DNA of 64,000 nucleotides from Bradyrhizobium sp. LMTR 3 (GCF_001693485.1 NZ_MAXC01000016.1:1-64000), one strand, 5' to 3'; positions 34,178 to 43,510 are shown, numbered from the stretch's first letter. Translations and numbers: made by a program. Notes: a model not told the origin generated them from the letters alone.

Positions 34178-34428
34178 CCCTGGTCTCCTTAGGGCAGTAG
34201 TCATCTGCGGCGACCATCCTAGCGCAACCTCAGCTTGCGACAACGCATCGGACGAACCCTGCGGTAAAAATTTTCTGACGGCGAACAGGCGCGATCCGCC
34301 GTCGCATTCAGCCCGCGTTCAGCCAAGGCCACGGAACGTTTGTGCAGGCATTGTGCAGGCCTCCTCCCTGCATTGCTGCAATCGCGTGGCGCATTTGTCC
34401 GGTGCAAGCGGATTTGCCATAAGGCGGC

Positions 34429-35517
34429 GTGAGCCTGATCCCCGCCTCGATATCCTCCGCCATGTCCGACCGCGCCAAGATTCTCGGCACGCTCGAGACG
34501 CTCGTCATCGGCGTCGCCGGCGGCCTCTTGTTTCTGTGGCTCAACCTGCCTGGCGGGCTGATTTCCGGCGCGATGGCCGCGGTGGGCATCGCCGCGCTGG
34601 CCGGGCGGCCGGTCACCATGCCGGCGATCCTCACGCAGACCGTGCTGGTGCTGCTCGGCATCACGCTGGGCTCGCTGGTGTCGCGGCAACTGATCCAGCA
34701 CATGAGCGCCTATCCCCTGACCATCGGGTTGTTGGCGCTGGCGACGTTCTGCTCGACCTTCGGCTCGGGCTTTTATCTGCAGCGCGTGCATGGCTGGGAC
34801 CAGACCTCGGCGCTGCTGGCTGGAAGTCCCGGCGCGCTGTCGCAGATCACCATGCTCGCCGCCGAGAAGGGCGCCGATGTCGCGGCAATCGCGGTGGTGC
34901 AGACCATGCGCGTAATCATCCTGACCGCGGCGCTGCCGCTCTTGCTGGCAGTGACCGGCGTGGCGCCGAGCGCTCCCATGGAGCTGATTAGCCTCGTCGT
35001 CGCCTCGCCGCTCGAGCTCGCCGTGCTGGCGGCCGCGGCCATCGCCACAGCGCTGCTGCTGCGGCTCGCCAAGTTTCCCGCAAGCTGGATGTTCGGCGCG
35101 ATGATCGCTTCCGCCGCGCTGCACGGCACCGGCCTGATCGAGGGTGGGCTGCCGCCCTGGATGCGCGGCGTCGCGCTGGTCGGCATCGGCGCCGTGATCG
35201 GCACGCGCTTTGTGCGGATCAGCAAGTCGACGCTGCTCAGCCACATCAATGCCGGACTCGGCTCGTTTGCGGTCGCGATTCTCATCTCCGCCATTTTCGT
35301 CACGGTGATCATGCTGGCCACCGATGTGCGCTTCGCCGACGTCGTCGTGGCGTTTGCGCCGGGCGCGATGGACGCCATGCTGGCGCTGGCGCTCACGCTG
35401 CATATCGATCCGATCTTCGTCGGCGCCCATCATCTGTCGCGCTTCGTGTTCGTCTCGATCACGACACCCGGCATCGTGCATCTGTTCGGCCGCCCGCAGG
35501 AGGACGTGGACGATTAG
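34429..35517 (+). CDS. AbrB-family membrane protein (putative transporter)
   Basis: This 362-residue protein has ten or more membrane segments and the duplicated AbrB-family pattern: LPGGLISGAMAAVG near residue 45, LAGSPGALSQITMLAAEKGAD in the middle and FAPGAMDAMLALALTLHIDP near the end. The family was once linked to ammonia monooxygenase regulation; it is now regarded as a putative transporter. It starts with GTG after AAGGCGG; ATG at 34462 is an alternative without a site. Confidence 0.85.
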   Translation: MSLIPASISSAMSDRAKILGTLETLVIGVAGGLLFLWLNLPGGLISGAMAAVGIAALAGRPVTMPAILTQTVLVLLGITLGSLVSRQLIQHMSAYPLTIGLLALATFCSTFGSGFYLQRVHGWDQTSALLAGSPGALSQITMLAAEKGADVAAIAVVQTMRVIILTAALPLLLAVTGVAPSAPMELISLVVASPLELAVLAAAAIATALLLRLAKFPASWMFGAMIASAALHGTGLIEGGLPPWMRGVALVGIGAVIGTRFVRISKSTLLSHINAGLGSFAVAILISAIFVTVIMLATDVRFADVVVAFAPGAMDAMLALALTLHIDPIFVGAHHLSRFVFVSITTPGIVHLFGRPQEDVDD

Positions 35518-35527
35518 CCTATCCAAT

Positions 35528-35728
35528 CGTCGTCCCTGCGAACGCAGTGCGAACGCAGGGAACCCATAGCCACCGCTCGCGGTTGTCGACGGGATCGAGG
35601 CTCCGGCTTCGTTTCTCAATTCGCATTTGTGGTTATGGGTCCCTGCGTGCCGCCTTCGCTAAAGCTTCGGCGAGCCCAACGCTAAACCCCGGCGAAGCCT
35701 TGGCGAAGACGGGTCGCAGGGACGACGC
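35528..35728. repeat. Inverted-repeat intergenic element
   Basis: CGTCGTCCCTGCGAACGCAG at the left end (about 35529) is mirrored by TCGCAGGGACGACG at the right end (to about 35728). Inner arms (GGGAACCCATAGCCACC and GGTTATGGGTCCCTGCG) pair as well. Elements with these arms are frequent in Bradyrhizobium. It follows the AbrB gene directly. Confidence 0.75.
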
Positions 35729-36314
35729 ACTGAATACGTCTTCGCGATCTCGCGGCATCATCTGCCCGAGCTCTGCTACTAACCTCCCGCCCTCCTTGAA
35801 GTGAGGGCGCAGGGAAGACCGGGTGCGCGCTGCACCCGCGATCTCGTGTGCAAAGTGCGCAAAAGAAAACGCACACGAGCATACAGGTTCAGCGGGAGCA
35901 TCCCGGCCTTCCCTGCGCAATGGCTTTACGGCTTACTTCGTGCTCTTCCCGGCGAACGGCTTTCTTGCCACCGTCGCTACGCAGGAATGAATCCCAGCGC
36001 AACTTAATGCCAGCACCGCGGCATCAGAACCACACGACTTCGCCGTACGCGTCCTGCGCCTACGTCTTGCGCATTCCGCGTCCATCGCATCTCACCGCAC
36101 GTTCGTGACGATCGCGAGCGCCCCTCAATGGGTGAGACGGGCGGAGTTATGCGACTGATTTGGGTGAGAACGAAAGCGGAATATTTTTGATTCTTTTTGT
36201 TTCTTGGGCTTGACGCGATTTCTGAAAATCAGAAGTGATTTGCCCGTCATGTTGATTTGTCGCAGCGTTGCATCGAGATTGCACTTGCACGCCGGGCAAA
36301 TCAGTCGGCGGTCT
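35729..36314. other. Gene-free repeat-like region
   Basis: No convincing gene is visible in this 586-base stretch. The part from about 35775 to 36130 and the block around 36190-36300 (with GCAAATCA/TGATTTGCC and GCACGCCGGGCAAATCAG motifs) look like dispersed repetitive sequence of the kind that recurs in Bradyrhizobium genomes. Open frames in it have no ribosome sites or domain content. Confidence 0.6.
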
Positions 36315-36408
36315 CGTAGGGTGGGCAAAGCGCAAGCGTGCCCACCATCACTTGCATCGGACGTTGGAATGGTGGGCACGGCGCAAGTGCGCCTTTGCCC
36401 ACCCTACG
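36315..36408. repeat. Palindromic intergenic repeat, copy 2
   Basis: CGTAGGGTGGGCAAAGCG at 36315-36332 and CTTTGCCCACCCTACG at 36393-36408 form the outer arms. CGTGCCCACCAT and ATGGTGGGCACG form the inner pair. It is the same element as at 154-270, in cleaner form, and ends 7 bases before the dsbB stop. Confidence 0.85.
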
Positions 36409-36414
36409 GCGCAG

Positions 36415-36975
36415 CTACGAGGCTGCCCGCTTGGCCGACACGATGCCCCACACGGCGATCGCCGCCATCGCCAGCGAGATCAGCACATTGTAGCCGGCAA
36501 GCGAGAGCCCGAGGAAGCGCCACTGCACCTCGTCGCAGCGGACCACCTTCACCGTGTCGAGACGCTGCAGCAGCGTGCCGGCGCTGCCGAGATCGACCAG
36601 CGGGCCGGAGCAATCGGTCGGGCCCTGCCAGAACTGCCATTCGACGCCGGCGTGATAGCCGCCGAGCCAGGCATTGGCGAGCGCAGCGAGCAGAAGCACC
36701 GCAAACCCGGCCAGCGTGACCTGCCGCGGCGCCCCGCGCGACGCGGCAAAGGCGACCACGAGGCCGAGCGGGACCGCCAGATAGTAGGCGTAGCGCTGTT
36801 CGAGGCAGAGCGGACAGGGGCGGATATCCAGCACGAGCTGGAAGAACCAGGCGCCGGCCAGCGTCGCGGCGGCGACGACCGCGATCGCCAGCGCCGCAAC
36901 GACGACCGGATCGGCGGAACGGCGCGCGTGCGACGAATGGAGGGCATCTGACGTCACGGATGTTCTCCGGAGCAT
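36415..36975 (-). CDS. dsbB: Disulfide bond formation protein B
   Basis: This 186-residue inner-membrane protein passes electrons from DsbA to quinone. Four membrane segments are visible. The first periplasmic loop carries the CPLC motif (Cys54 and Cys57) and the second carries Cys122 (PTDCSG) and Cys147 (VRCDEVQW), the full set needed for activity. The N-terminus before the first segment (about 22 residues) is long, and a later start cannot be excluded. The partner may be the DsbA at 30904-31575. Confidence 0.92.
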   Translation of the reverse strand: MLRRTSVTSDALHSSHARRSADPVVVAALAIAVVAAATLAGAWFFQLVLDIRPCPLCLEQRYAYYLAVPLGLVVAFAASRGAPRQVTLAGFAVLLLAALANAWLGGYHAGVEWQFWQGPTDCSGPLVDLGSAGTLLQRLDTVKVVRCDEVQWRFLGLSLAGYNVLISLAMAAIAVWGIVSAKRAAS

Positions 36976-37127
36976 GGGTCCATGCTCAAAATAGGCCTCA
37001 GCCTCCTATCCCGCCACCGCCTGGGTGTCGAGACACCCACAATCACTTCCACGCGGGTTGACCCGGAAGCGCCGCCCGCTATATTCCGCCGGCTTCGCCG
37101 CACCGGGCTTCTGCCCCGCGACCGAAG

Positions 37128-37212
37128 GCCCCTGTGGCGGAACTGGTAGACGCGCTCGACTCAAAATCGAGTTCCGCAAGGAGTGCTGGTTCGATTCCGG
37201 CCAGGGGCACCA
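37128..37212 (+). tRNA. tRNA-Leu (anticodon CAA)
   Basis: The acceptor arms GCCCCTG and CAGGGGC pair fully. The anticodon stem CTCGA/TCGAG encloses the loop CTCAAAA, giving anticodon CAA, which reads UUG. A long variable arm (GTTCCGCAAGGAGT) fits a class II tRNA. The T arm is GCTGG-TTCGATT-CCGGC. The 3' CCA is encoded at 37210-37212. The following 240 bases (37213-37452) show no gene. Confidence 0.95.
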
Positions 37213-37452
37213 CTCGGGCATCCGCCCGTCATCACCGCCTTCGCGGCCTTCCTCGCCTCAACGACAACAACTTCCAGACGGGCGCAGGTGTTCGTGGACG
37301 GCGGATTTGCACAGCTTTGAGCCTGCGCGCGCGAGGCGTCGCTGGACAAAGTGGAGAGGTCTCGCGCCAGATCTGCACAGGCAAGACCTCCGCGCCTACT
37401 CGATTGAGCATGATCCGCGGGGACGTCGAGCCTGCGGCGTCGCCCGGAGGAC

Positions 37453-37803
37453 TTACCCCCGTGCCTCCTGCCAGTGGGGATAGGTGACATAGGCGGTAAC
37501 CGCGCCTTGCTCGTGCGAGCAGATCGTGACCTTCTGGCCTTTGGGCATATGGACGATCTCGCCCGGCCCTGCGGTGACGCTGCCTGACTTTCCGGACACC
37601 GACAGCCGCCCCTCGAGGACGACCATCACATCATCGACGGCCATTGTCTCCTTGAGTGTCTGGTTCGGCCCATAGCGCCCGTACCCGATGGTGATCGGGG
37701 AGGCATGGCGCTGGTCGACCAGATTGCCCACAAACACGTCTCCGTCCTGTCCCGGGGAGCGCTCCAGCGCTGCGTCGGTGATGGTGAACTTGCGAACCTT
37801 CAT
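37453..37803 (-). CDS. Cupin-domain protein (EutQ-like)
   Basis: This 116-residue single-domain cupin has the two conserved turns, around VDDVMVVLEGRLSVS and GPGEIVHMPKGQKV. The first turn lacks the usual pair of histidines, so metal binding may be weak or absent. Start 37803 gives MKVRKFTITDAALE with CGGAGC upstream; the frame runs to 37863. It lies 74 bases downstream of the pirin gene on the same strand and is probably co-transcribed. Confidence 0.8.
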   Translation of the reverse strand: MKVRKFTITDAALERSPGQDGDVFVGNLVDQRHASPITIGYGRYGPNQTLKETMAVDDVMVVLEGRLSVSGKSGSVTAGPGEIVHMPKGQKVTICSHEQGAVTAYVTYPHWQEARG

Positions 37804-37877
37804 GGGAATGCTCCGTCTAGCTGGTGTGTCGTCCTCGACGCCCGAGCCGTGCCTGGCGATCACCTTATCAGCGCCGG

Positions 37878-38822
37878 TCAGTCCGGAAGAGGAATGTGCT
37901 CATCCCGATCATCGACCGGGAGATCGAAGCGCCCCTTACCCCAGTTCTCGGCGCGCCATTCGGCTTTGGCCTCTTCGATGCGCTCCTGCGAAGACGCGAC
38001 GAAATTCCACCAGATGTAGCGGGGGCCCGGAAGGGTCGCGCCGCCGAGGATCATCAGCCGCGCGCCTCTGTCGCCGGCCGCGACAGTGATCCTGTCGCCG
38101 GGGCGGAAGACCATCATCCGACCTGACTCGAAATCCTGACCGGCGATCGAGATCGAGCCTTCGACGATGTAGATGCCCCGATCCTCGTGATCGTGAGGCA
38201 TCGGCAGTCGGCTTCCTGCTTCGAGCGCCACATCGGCGTAGAATGTTTCCGAGAACATCGTCGCAGGGGCCTTTTCGCCGTAGGCGTCCCCGAGGATGAG
38301 CCGGACCGAGACGCCGCTATCCTCGATAACCGGCAGCGCCTCCTTGCCATGATGCTCGAACATCGGTGCCATATCCTCGTGACGCTCGGGCAGCGCCAGC
38401 CAGGTCTGAATTCCGAACAGGCTGTTCGGACCGCTTCGGGCGGCCGCTGATGTGCGCTCGGAATGGGAGACACCGCGCCCGGCCACCATCCAGTTCAGCT
38501 CGCCCGGGCGGATCGTCTGATCGGCCCCGGTGCTGTCCCGGTGATGGAAGTCGCCGCGATATAGATAGGTGACGGTGCCGAGACCGATATGCGGATGCGG
38601 CCGAACATCAACGCCCTGTCCGGTCAGGAGCTCGGCCGGCCCAGCCTGGTCGAAGAAGATGAACGGTCCGACCATCTGCCGCTTCGGCGCCGGCAGGGCG
38701 CGCCGGACCTCAAAGCCGCCGAGATCGCGAGCGCGTGGAACAATGAGAGTTTCGATCGCGTCGATGCCCACCTCATCGGGGCAGCCGGGGTCGATTGCCG
38801 GGTTCCAACTCATGAGCGTCAT
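37878..38822 (-). CDS. Pirin-family protein
   Basis: This 314-residue bicupin has the pirin signature: FIFFDQAGPAELLTGQGVDVRPHPHIGL with metal-binding histidines, GTVTYLYRGDFHHRDSTG, and IRPGELNWMVAGRGVSHSE. Bacterial pirins can act as quercetinases or as redox-linked regulators; which applies here is open. AGAGAGGAT precedes the ATG. The cupin gene follows on the same strand. The 258 bases upstream (38823-39080) contain no gene. Confidence 0.92.
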   Translation of the reverse strand: MTLMSWNPAIDPGCPDEVGIDAIETLIVPRARDLGGFEVRRALPAPKRQMVGPFIFFDQAGPAELLTGQGVDVRPHPHIGLGTVTYLYRGDFHHRDSTGADQTIRPGELNWMVAGRGVSHSERTSAAARSGPNSLFGIQTWLALPERHEDMAPMFEHHGKEALPVIEDSGVSVRLILGDAYGEKAPATMFSETFYADVALEAGSRLPMPHDHEDRGIYIVEGSISIAGQDFESGRMMVFRPGDRITVAAGDRGARLMILGGATLPGPRYIWWNFVASSQERIEEAKAEWRAENWGKGRFDLPVDDRDEHIPLPD

Positions 38823-39080
38823 CCTCTCTTGGGCTTCCGGGAGGCCTCGCCCTTGCCGATGCGAATGCCTGATTTCGATTAATCCGGACCGCGCGAGAAG
38901 AGCGCTTTCGGCCCGACGAATGCTTAAACTGGCGAGCGAACGTCTGCCGAACTAGACCTGCGGTGCGTTTAGCTGTGTCGCAATAGGTGGAACGCACCGG
39001 CGATGTCGTCGAGCTCAGCGGCTTGCAGTAGAGCGACCGTCGAATGCAATTCTTTAATAAGGCTTCGCCCCGTTCGTGCT

Positions 39081-39974
39081 TCAACGGTCGAGACCCCAAA
39101 CGTTCGGATTTCGCGCGAAGTATTCGATCAGCATTTCGATGAGGACCCGAATTTTCCGAGCGGGATGCTGACCCGGTGGGCGGACGACATATACGCCTGC
39201 CGAAGGTGGAGGATAGCTTGTCATCACCGGAACGAGCGCGCCCGAGGACACATATTCATGTGTGATGCAATCGGGGATCCAGGCGATGCCGAGTCCCGCC
39301 GCCGCGGCAGCGGCAAGCGCCGTAGCGTTGTCGGCCTTGAACCTGCCCTGCGGCTGAACCGTGACGATCTTGTCGCCATCCATGAACTGCCAGGCTTCCG
39401 TTCCTTGCATGAGGGCCTGATGATTGACGAGCTGCGCTACCGTCTCAGGTGAACCGTGCGCTTTGATATAATCCGGGCTGGCGACAAGCTTTCCATAGAT
39501 CGGCCCGATGCGCTTCGCGATCAGGTTGGAGTCCTGAAGGTAACCAACCCGGATCGCGCAGTCGAAACCCTCGGCGACCAGATCGACGAAGCGATCGCTG
39601 TAGGAGGTATGGATGTGGAGCTGCGGGTGGTGGCGCGCCATTTCCGCAAGCACGGGGGCGAAGTGGGTCGGGCCGAAAGTAAGCGGCATGGCAACCCTCA
39701 GGCGGCCGCGCAGCTCGCCGGTCGGGAGGATCGTTTCCCTCGCGGTGTCGATCTCGGCGCTAGCCCGGGCCGCATGGTCTCTGAACGTGATTCCCGCTTC
39801 TGTGAGCGCGGCGCCGCGGGTCGTTCGTGCAAGAAGCTGAACGCCGAGTTCCGCTTCAACCCGAAAGAGCCGCCGACTGACGATTGACTTGGAGACGCCG
39901 AGCCGGCGCGCGGCGGCCGATACGCCCCCAGCATCGGCCACTGCGACGAATGTCTGCAGATCTTCGATGTCCAT
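39081..39974 (-). CDS. LysR-family regulator beside isochorismatase
   Basis: This 297-residue regulator has the HTH ADAGGVSAAARRLGVSKSIVSRRL at about residues 14-37 and a CrgA-type effector domain (GRLRVAMPLTFGPTHFAPVLAEM). Start 39974 is preferred over 39989 because GAGGAA lies just upstream. It is divergent from the isochorismatase gene with a gap of 155 bases, and CrgA-type LysR genes often control such neighbours. Confidence 0.9.
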   Translation of the reverse strand: MDIEDLQTFVAVADAGGVSAAARRLGVSKSIVSRRLFRVEAELGVQLLARTTRGAALTEAGITFRDHAARASAEIDTARETILPTGELRGRLRVAMPLTFGPTHFAPVLAEMARHHPQLHIHTSYSDRFVDLVAEGFDCAIRVGYLQDSNLIAKRIGPIYGKLVASPDYIKAHGSPETVAQLVNHQALMQGTEAWQFMDGDKIVTVQPQGRFKADNATALAAAAAAGLGIAWIPDCITHEYVSSGALVPVMTSYPPPSAGVYVVRPPGQHPARKIRVLIEMLIEYFARNPNVWGLDR

Positions 39975-40129
39975 TCCGGCGTTCCTCATTTCGCGACACA
40001 GCGTGCCTGACTATGGCACTACCGCATCACCAAAAGGAACAGCAAATTGCGCCCAGGCAACGTCGCCCGCTGGCGCATGTCTCATGTGAAACCCATTGCC
40101 GTCCATAACGGCAGAGAAAGGAAGTCTTG

Positions 40130-40783
40130 ATGACCCCTCGTAATGGCCTTGCTTCGCTTCTTCGTCCCGAAGACTCGGTCCTCGTCCTTGTCGACCACCA
40201 GCCCTATCAGCTCGCGAACTTGAACAGCCACGATCCGCAAGCTGTGGTCAACAACACGACCGCGCTGGCGAAGCTAGCAAAAGCCTTCAATGTTCCGACC
40301 ATTCTCACCAGCGTGATCGCGGCGCGCGGTGGACTTCTCTTCAAGCAGATCACCGACGTATTTCCGGACCAGGAAGTCATCGATCGCACCTGGGTGAACA
40401 CCTGGCAGGACGAGAATGTGGTGAACGTCGTCAAGGCGACCGGCCGCAAGCAACTGATCATCGCCGGCCTGTGGACCGAGGTCTGCGTCGCAATGCCTGT
40501 GATCCAGGCCGCCGGCGAAGGCTGGGACGTGACCGTGATCACCGACGCGTCGGGCGGGATTTCGAAGGAGTCTCACGAAGTTGCCATCCAGCGAATGATC
40601 GCGGCCGGCGCGAACGTGATGACCGTGATGGCGCTCGCTGGCGAATGGCAACGCGATTGGGCGCGCACCGAGCATGTCGAGGAGCTGACCGAGATTCTCA
40701 TCCAGCACTTCGCCGGCAGCGGTATCGCCTTCCTGTGGGAGCAGCAACTGCTCAACACGCCCGTGCCGAGCAAGGTGCGCTGA
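40130..40783 (+). CDS. Isochorismatase-family cysteine hydrolase
   Basis: This 217-residue hydrolase has the triad expected for YcaC-like members: Asp22 (LVLVDHQPY), a lysine in the middle, and Cys119 (GLWTEVCVAMPV). The substrate is unknown; relatives act on amides or nicotinamide-like compounds. AAAGGAAG precedes the ATG at 40130; a TTG three bases earlier is possible. It is divergent from LysR at 39081-39974. Confidence 0.9.
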   Translation: MTPRNGLASLLRPEDSVLVLVDHQPYQLANLNSHDPQAVVNNTTALAKLAKAFNVPTILTSVIAARGGLLFKQITDVFPDQEVIDRTWVNTWQDENVVNVVKATGRKQLIIAGLWTEVCVAMPVIQAAGEGWDVTVITDASGGISKESHEVAIQRMIAAGANVMTVMALAGEWQRDWARTEHVEELTEILIQHFAGSGIAFLWEQQLLNTPVPSKVR

Positions 40784-40894
40784 TTTGGGCGGGGGTGACG
40801 AAAGTCTTGAGCGATCCGCTCAGAACAAGCTGATTGCTTATCGAGTTGCGTCATCCCCTCTCTACAAGACGGCTGGCCATGCAAGGCGGCCGGC

Positions 40895-41416
40895 ATGATC
40901 GGCGACCACTTCCTTCAGCCGTTACCCGCGACCGCAGCCAGCTTAGCGGACGGTGCGACTGTCACGAATGTTCAGGACTATGATGGTGGCGTGATCCATT
41001 CGTGGGCCGCTCTGCCCGATGGTCAGTTTCTGCGAATGACCGGAACATTTGCAATCACTCGGCCCGCTGCTCCGAAAGAGCAGGTCAAAGAGATTCTCGA
41101 TCGCGTGCTGACCTGGCCACAGGCGGATCAGGAGAAGATCGCGCGCTTCGCCCGCCAGGTCGAACAGCGGAGCGATGCCGATGACCTGACCGACGAAGAA
41201 TGGCGAACAATCGAAGAACGCGCCGCCCGCCGACAACCGAAATCACGGAGCAACCGTATTTGGGCCCGCACCGATCTACGCCCCTCACTTCTTGCCGAAA
41301 GCGCTGAACAGCCCGCCCAGCACCTTCGACGCAATCCCACCCAGCGCGCCGAAGCCGCCGGTGGCGCCGATTACGCCGGTGATGATCGGAATCAAGGTCG
41401 CCATGGTCGAGCCTGA
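40895..41416 (+). CDS. Hypothetical protein, doubtful 3' end
   Basis: The 173-codon frame has a plausible first part: AAGGCGG precedes the ATG, and residues 60-115 form charged helices (EQVKEILDRVLTWPQADQEK, DLTDEEWRTIEERAARR) similar in style to small helical accessory or antitoxin-like proteins. The last 44 codons run antisense through the end of the peptidoglycan-directed gene (from 41285) and look like chance sequence. The gene may be real but lengthened by a lost stop. An ATG at 41036 is an alternative start without a clear site. Confidence 0.35.
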   Translation: MIGDHFLQPLPATAASLADGATVTNVQDYDGGVIHSWAALPDGQFLRMTGTFAITRPAAPKEQVKEILDRVLTWPQADQEKIARFARQVEQRSDADDLTDEEWRTIEERAARRQPKSRSNRIWARTDLRPSLLAESAEQPAQHLRRNPTQRAEAAGGADYAGDDRNQGRHGRA

Positions 41417-43243
41417 AACCGGCGCGGTTGTGGTTGGCGCCTGACCGGCGATCGCTCCCAGATTGAAGGGCAGATTGAGAATACCCGCCGACTGCAGCAG
41501 GGTGACGATACCGAGCATGCCGGCGGAAAGCTGTACGCTCGGCCGCGACATGGCCGGCGCGAGCGGCTCCGCGGGCTTATCCGGTTTTTCGGTACCCGGG
41601 AATGGCTTGCCGGTCAGCCGCTCATACAGCAGCGGCATTAGCACGGTGATGAGATCGACCGGCACAGCGGCGCCAGGCTGTTGCGGCGTTGCCGGCTGCG
41701 AGACGATCGGCGCCGGGACGGTGTTGACGGGCTGCGAAAGCACCGGCGCGTTGGCGAGCGGCGTGACCGCCGGCGCCGGCTTGCCGGTCGCAAGCACGGT
41801 AAGAAGCTGCGTGATGTCGAGCTGCTTGCCGGTAAGCGCCGACTGCAGAATCAGCGGCAGCAGCAGTTCGAGGCCTTGGCCCGGCTTGGCAGGATCGGCG
41901 GCCATCGGTTTCTCCTTCGATAGCAACATGAGAATGAGCGGGAGCAGTTGCTGCAGGTCGAGCGCGGGAGCGCCAGCGGCAGGGCCCGTCTCCGCCACCG
42001 CGACGCCAGGCTTGACCGTTTCGGCCGCAAGCGAAACGCCGAGCGCCGCCGCCGTCTCCGGCCCGACCGCGCCATCGACGACCATGCCCTCGGCTTCCTG
42101 GAAACGCAGCACGGCGGCTTGCGTGTTTAATCCGAACTCGCCGTCGATCAGGCCGGGATCGAAGCCTTTCGCGGCCAGCGCCGTCTGGATGCGCGTGACA
42201 ACGGCCATATCCATGTTCGGCGCACCGATCTCGTAGATGATGGCAGGCGGGCTGACCTTGAGCGGCGCGGCATTGTCATAGGAGATGCCGGGAATCAGGA
42301 TGCCGGTGTGCCAGCCGCGGCCCTGCACCGTGTCGGCCACCACGCCGTAACGCCGTCCCTTTGCCTCGATGGTGCCGCCGTTGCCGTCGCATACCGCGAT
42401 GTGGCCCATCTTGCCCGGCCCAGGCGGATAGCGGAGCACGATGCCACCGACGGTCGCCGCCGCCTCCTCCACCGAAACGCGCTTGCCGAGCCGCTCGAGG
42501 TCGGCCTTCCAGGCGCCGGTATAGGCATCGGCCTTGGCCGGCTGTGCGGTGTCGTCTACGCAGCCGTAAAGCATATTGGCTTCCTGATAGACCAGCCACG
42601 AGACGAACTCGGCGCAGTCCCACGGGCCACGCCAATGCGGATCGTCCTTCGGCACCTGCGTGTTGACGTATTGCTCGCCGATATGCGCGCGGGCGCGTTG
42701 CACAAGGCCCGCTCCCGAAGGCACACCGCTCGCGGGTGGCTGGGCAACGGCTACGGCAGGCAGACCGTCCACGAAGGCGTCGGCGCTGCCGGCCTTGTAC
42801 ATGCGATGGGCCTGACGCCACTGCTCCTCGGTCAGGTTATTGCCTTTGCCCGACTCGCGGCCGGCAATGGCTTTCAGCAAGGCAATCGCCAGCACGGGAT
42901 CGTCGACCATCTCCTTTGTCAGCATGGCGTTGGGGTCATAGCCGGGCACACCGAAGCCGTGCCGGCCGGTCCACTTCGTTCCGGCCTCGCCGATCCGCAT
43001 GCCGACATAGCTGCGCGACAACAGGTCGAAGTTCGAGGCGGCGCCGTTCACCGGCGAGGGAAAGCGCGCGATCTTGTGGCCGCCGCCGATGATGCCATAG
43101 CCGGTCTGGCCGAAACGCGCGGCTCGCGCGCTCGGATACTGAGCGCCGGGATTGTTGTAGCGGAACGAAGCGACCTCGCTGCCTGCAACGTCGTCGCGAT
43201 TGTCAGCCGTTGAGGGGTCGGTAGACCTGCCGATTTGACCCAT
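41285..43243 (-). CDS. Multidomain peptidoglycan-directed protein
   Basis: This 652-residue protein starts with a domain containing RYNNPGAQYP at 28-37, the NNPG type seen in phage-like muramidase proteins (about 20-150). An NlpC/P60- or CHAP-like papain fold follows with Cys210 (GPWDCAEFVSW) and His281 (KMGHIAVCDG). A PG_binding_1 domain spans about 344-402 (IDGEFGLNTQAAVLRFQ; VDGAVGPETAAALG). The last 225 residues are unusual: three segments of the type LQQLLPLILMLL, LELLLPLILQSAL and LITVLMPLLYERL, each near a Lys-Pro, then a glycine-rich hydrophobic end. No signal peptide is seen. Start 43243 has GGGGGAGC. Export route and target are unknown. Confidence 0.85.
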   Translation of the reverse strand: MGQIGRSTDPSTADNRDDVAGSEVASFRYNNPGAQYPSARAARFGQTGYGIIGGGHKIARFPSPVNGAASNFDLLSRSYVGMRIGEAGTKWTGRHGFGVPGYDPNAMLTKEMVDDPVLAIALLKAIAGRESGKGNNLTEEQWRQAHRMYKAGSADAFVDGLPAVAVAQPPASGVPSGAGLVQRARAHIGEQYVNTQVPKDDPHWRGPWDCAEFVSWLVYQEANMLYGCVDDTAQPAKADAYTGAWKADLERLGKRVSVEEAAATVGGIVLRYPPGPGKMGHIAVCDGNGGTIEAKGRRYGVVADTVQGRGWHTGILIPGISYDNAAPLKVSPPAIIYEIGAPNMDMAVVTRIQTALAAKGFDPGLIDGEFGLNTQAAVLRFQEAEGMVVDGAVGPETAAALGVSLAAETVKPGVAVAETGPAAGAPALDLQQLLPLILMLLSKEKPMAADPAKPGQGLELLLPLILQSALTGKQLDITQLLTVLATGKPAPAVTPLANAPVLSQPVNTVPAPIVSQPATPQQPGAAVPVDLITVLMPLLYERLTGKPFPGTEKPDKPAEPLAPAMSRPSVQLSAGMLGIVTLLQSAGILNLPFNLGAIAGQAPTTTAPVSGSTMATLIPIITGVIGATGGFGALGGIASKVLGGLFSAFGKK

Positions 43244-43510
43244 TGCGCGCTCCCCCGTTGGTGTGCCTGTTGCCAGTTTCCTCTTCGCCGATCGGTGCGT
43301 CCTCGGCCTCGGTTTGCTGCTCATTGGCCGGCCCAGATCTGCCCTTTCGGCACGATGATCCGATCGTCGCGGCCAGTGACAACCGGCCGGACGCGCTGTC
43401 CGCACTATCGATATTCGTTTGCGCAGCCGGAGCATTACCGCTCACGGCGAACCGTGAAGAGCTTACATCGTTTTTACAGCCTTCACGTGTGAGCTAGCTA
43501 ACAGTTGCGA

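Noticed and set aside
34219..35619. 466-codon frame antisense to abrB
   Set aside because: Opposite a clear membrane protein gene and made of His, Arg, Gln and Asp runs with no domain.
41285..43243. Prophage or gene-transfer-agent locus
   Set aside because: Only one protein has phage-like domains; no capsid, portal, tail or integrase gene is present around it.
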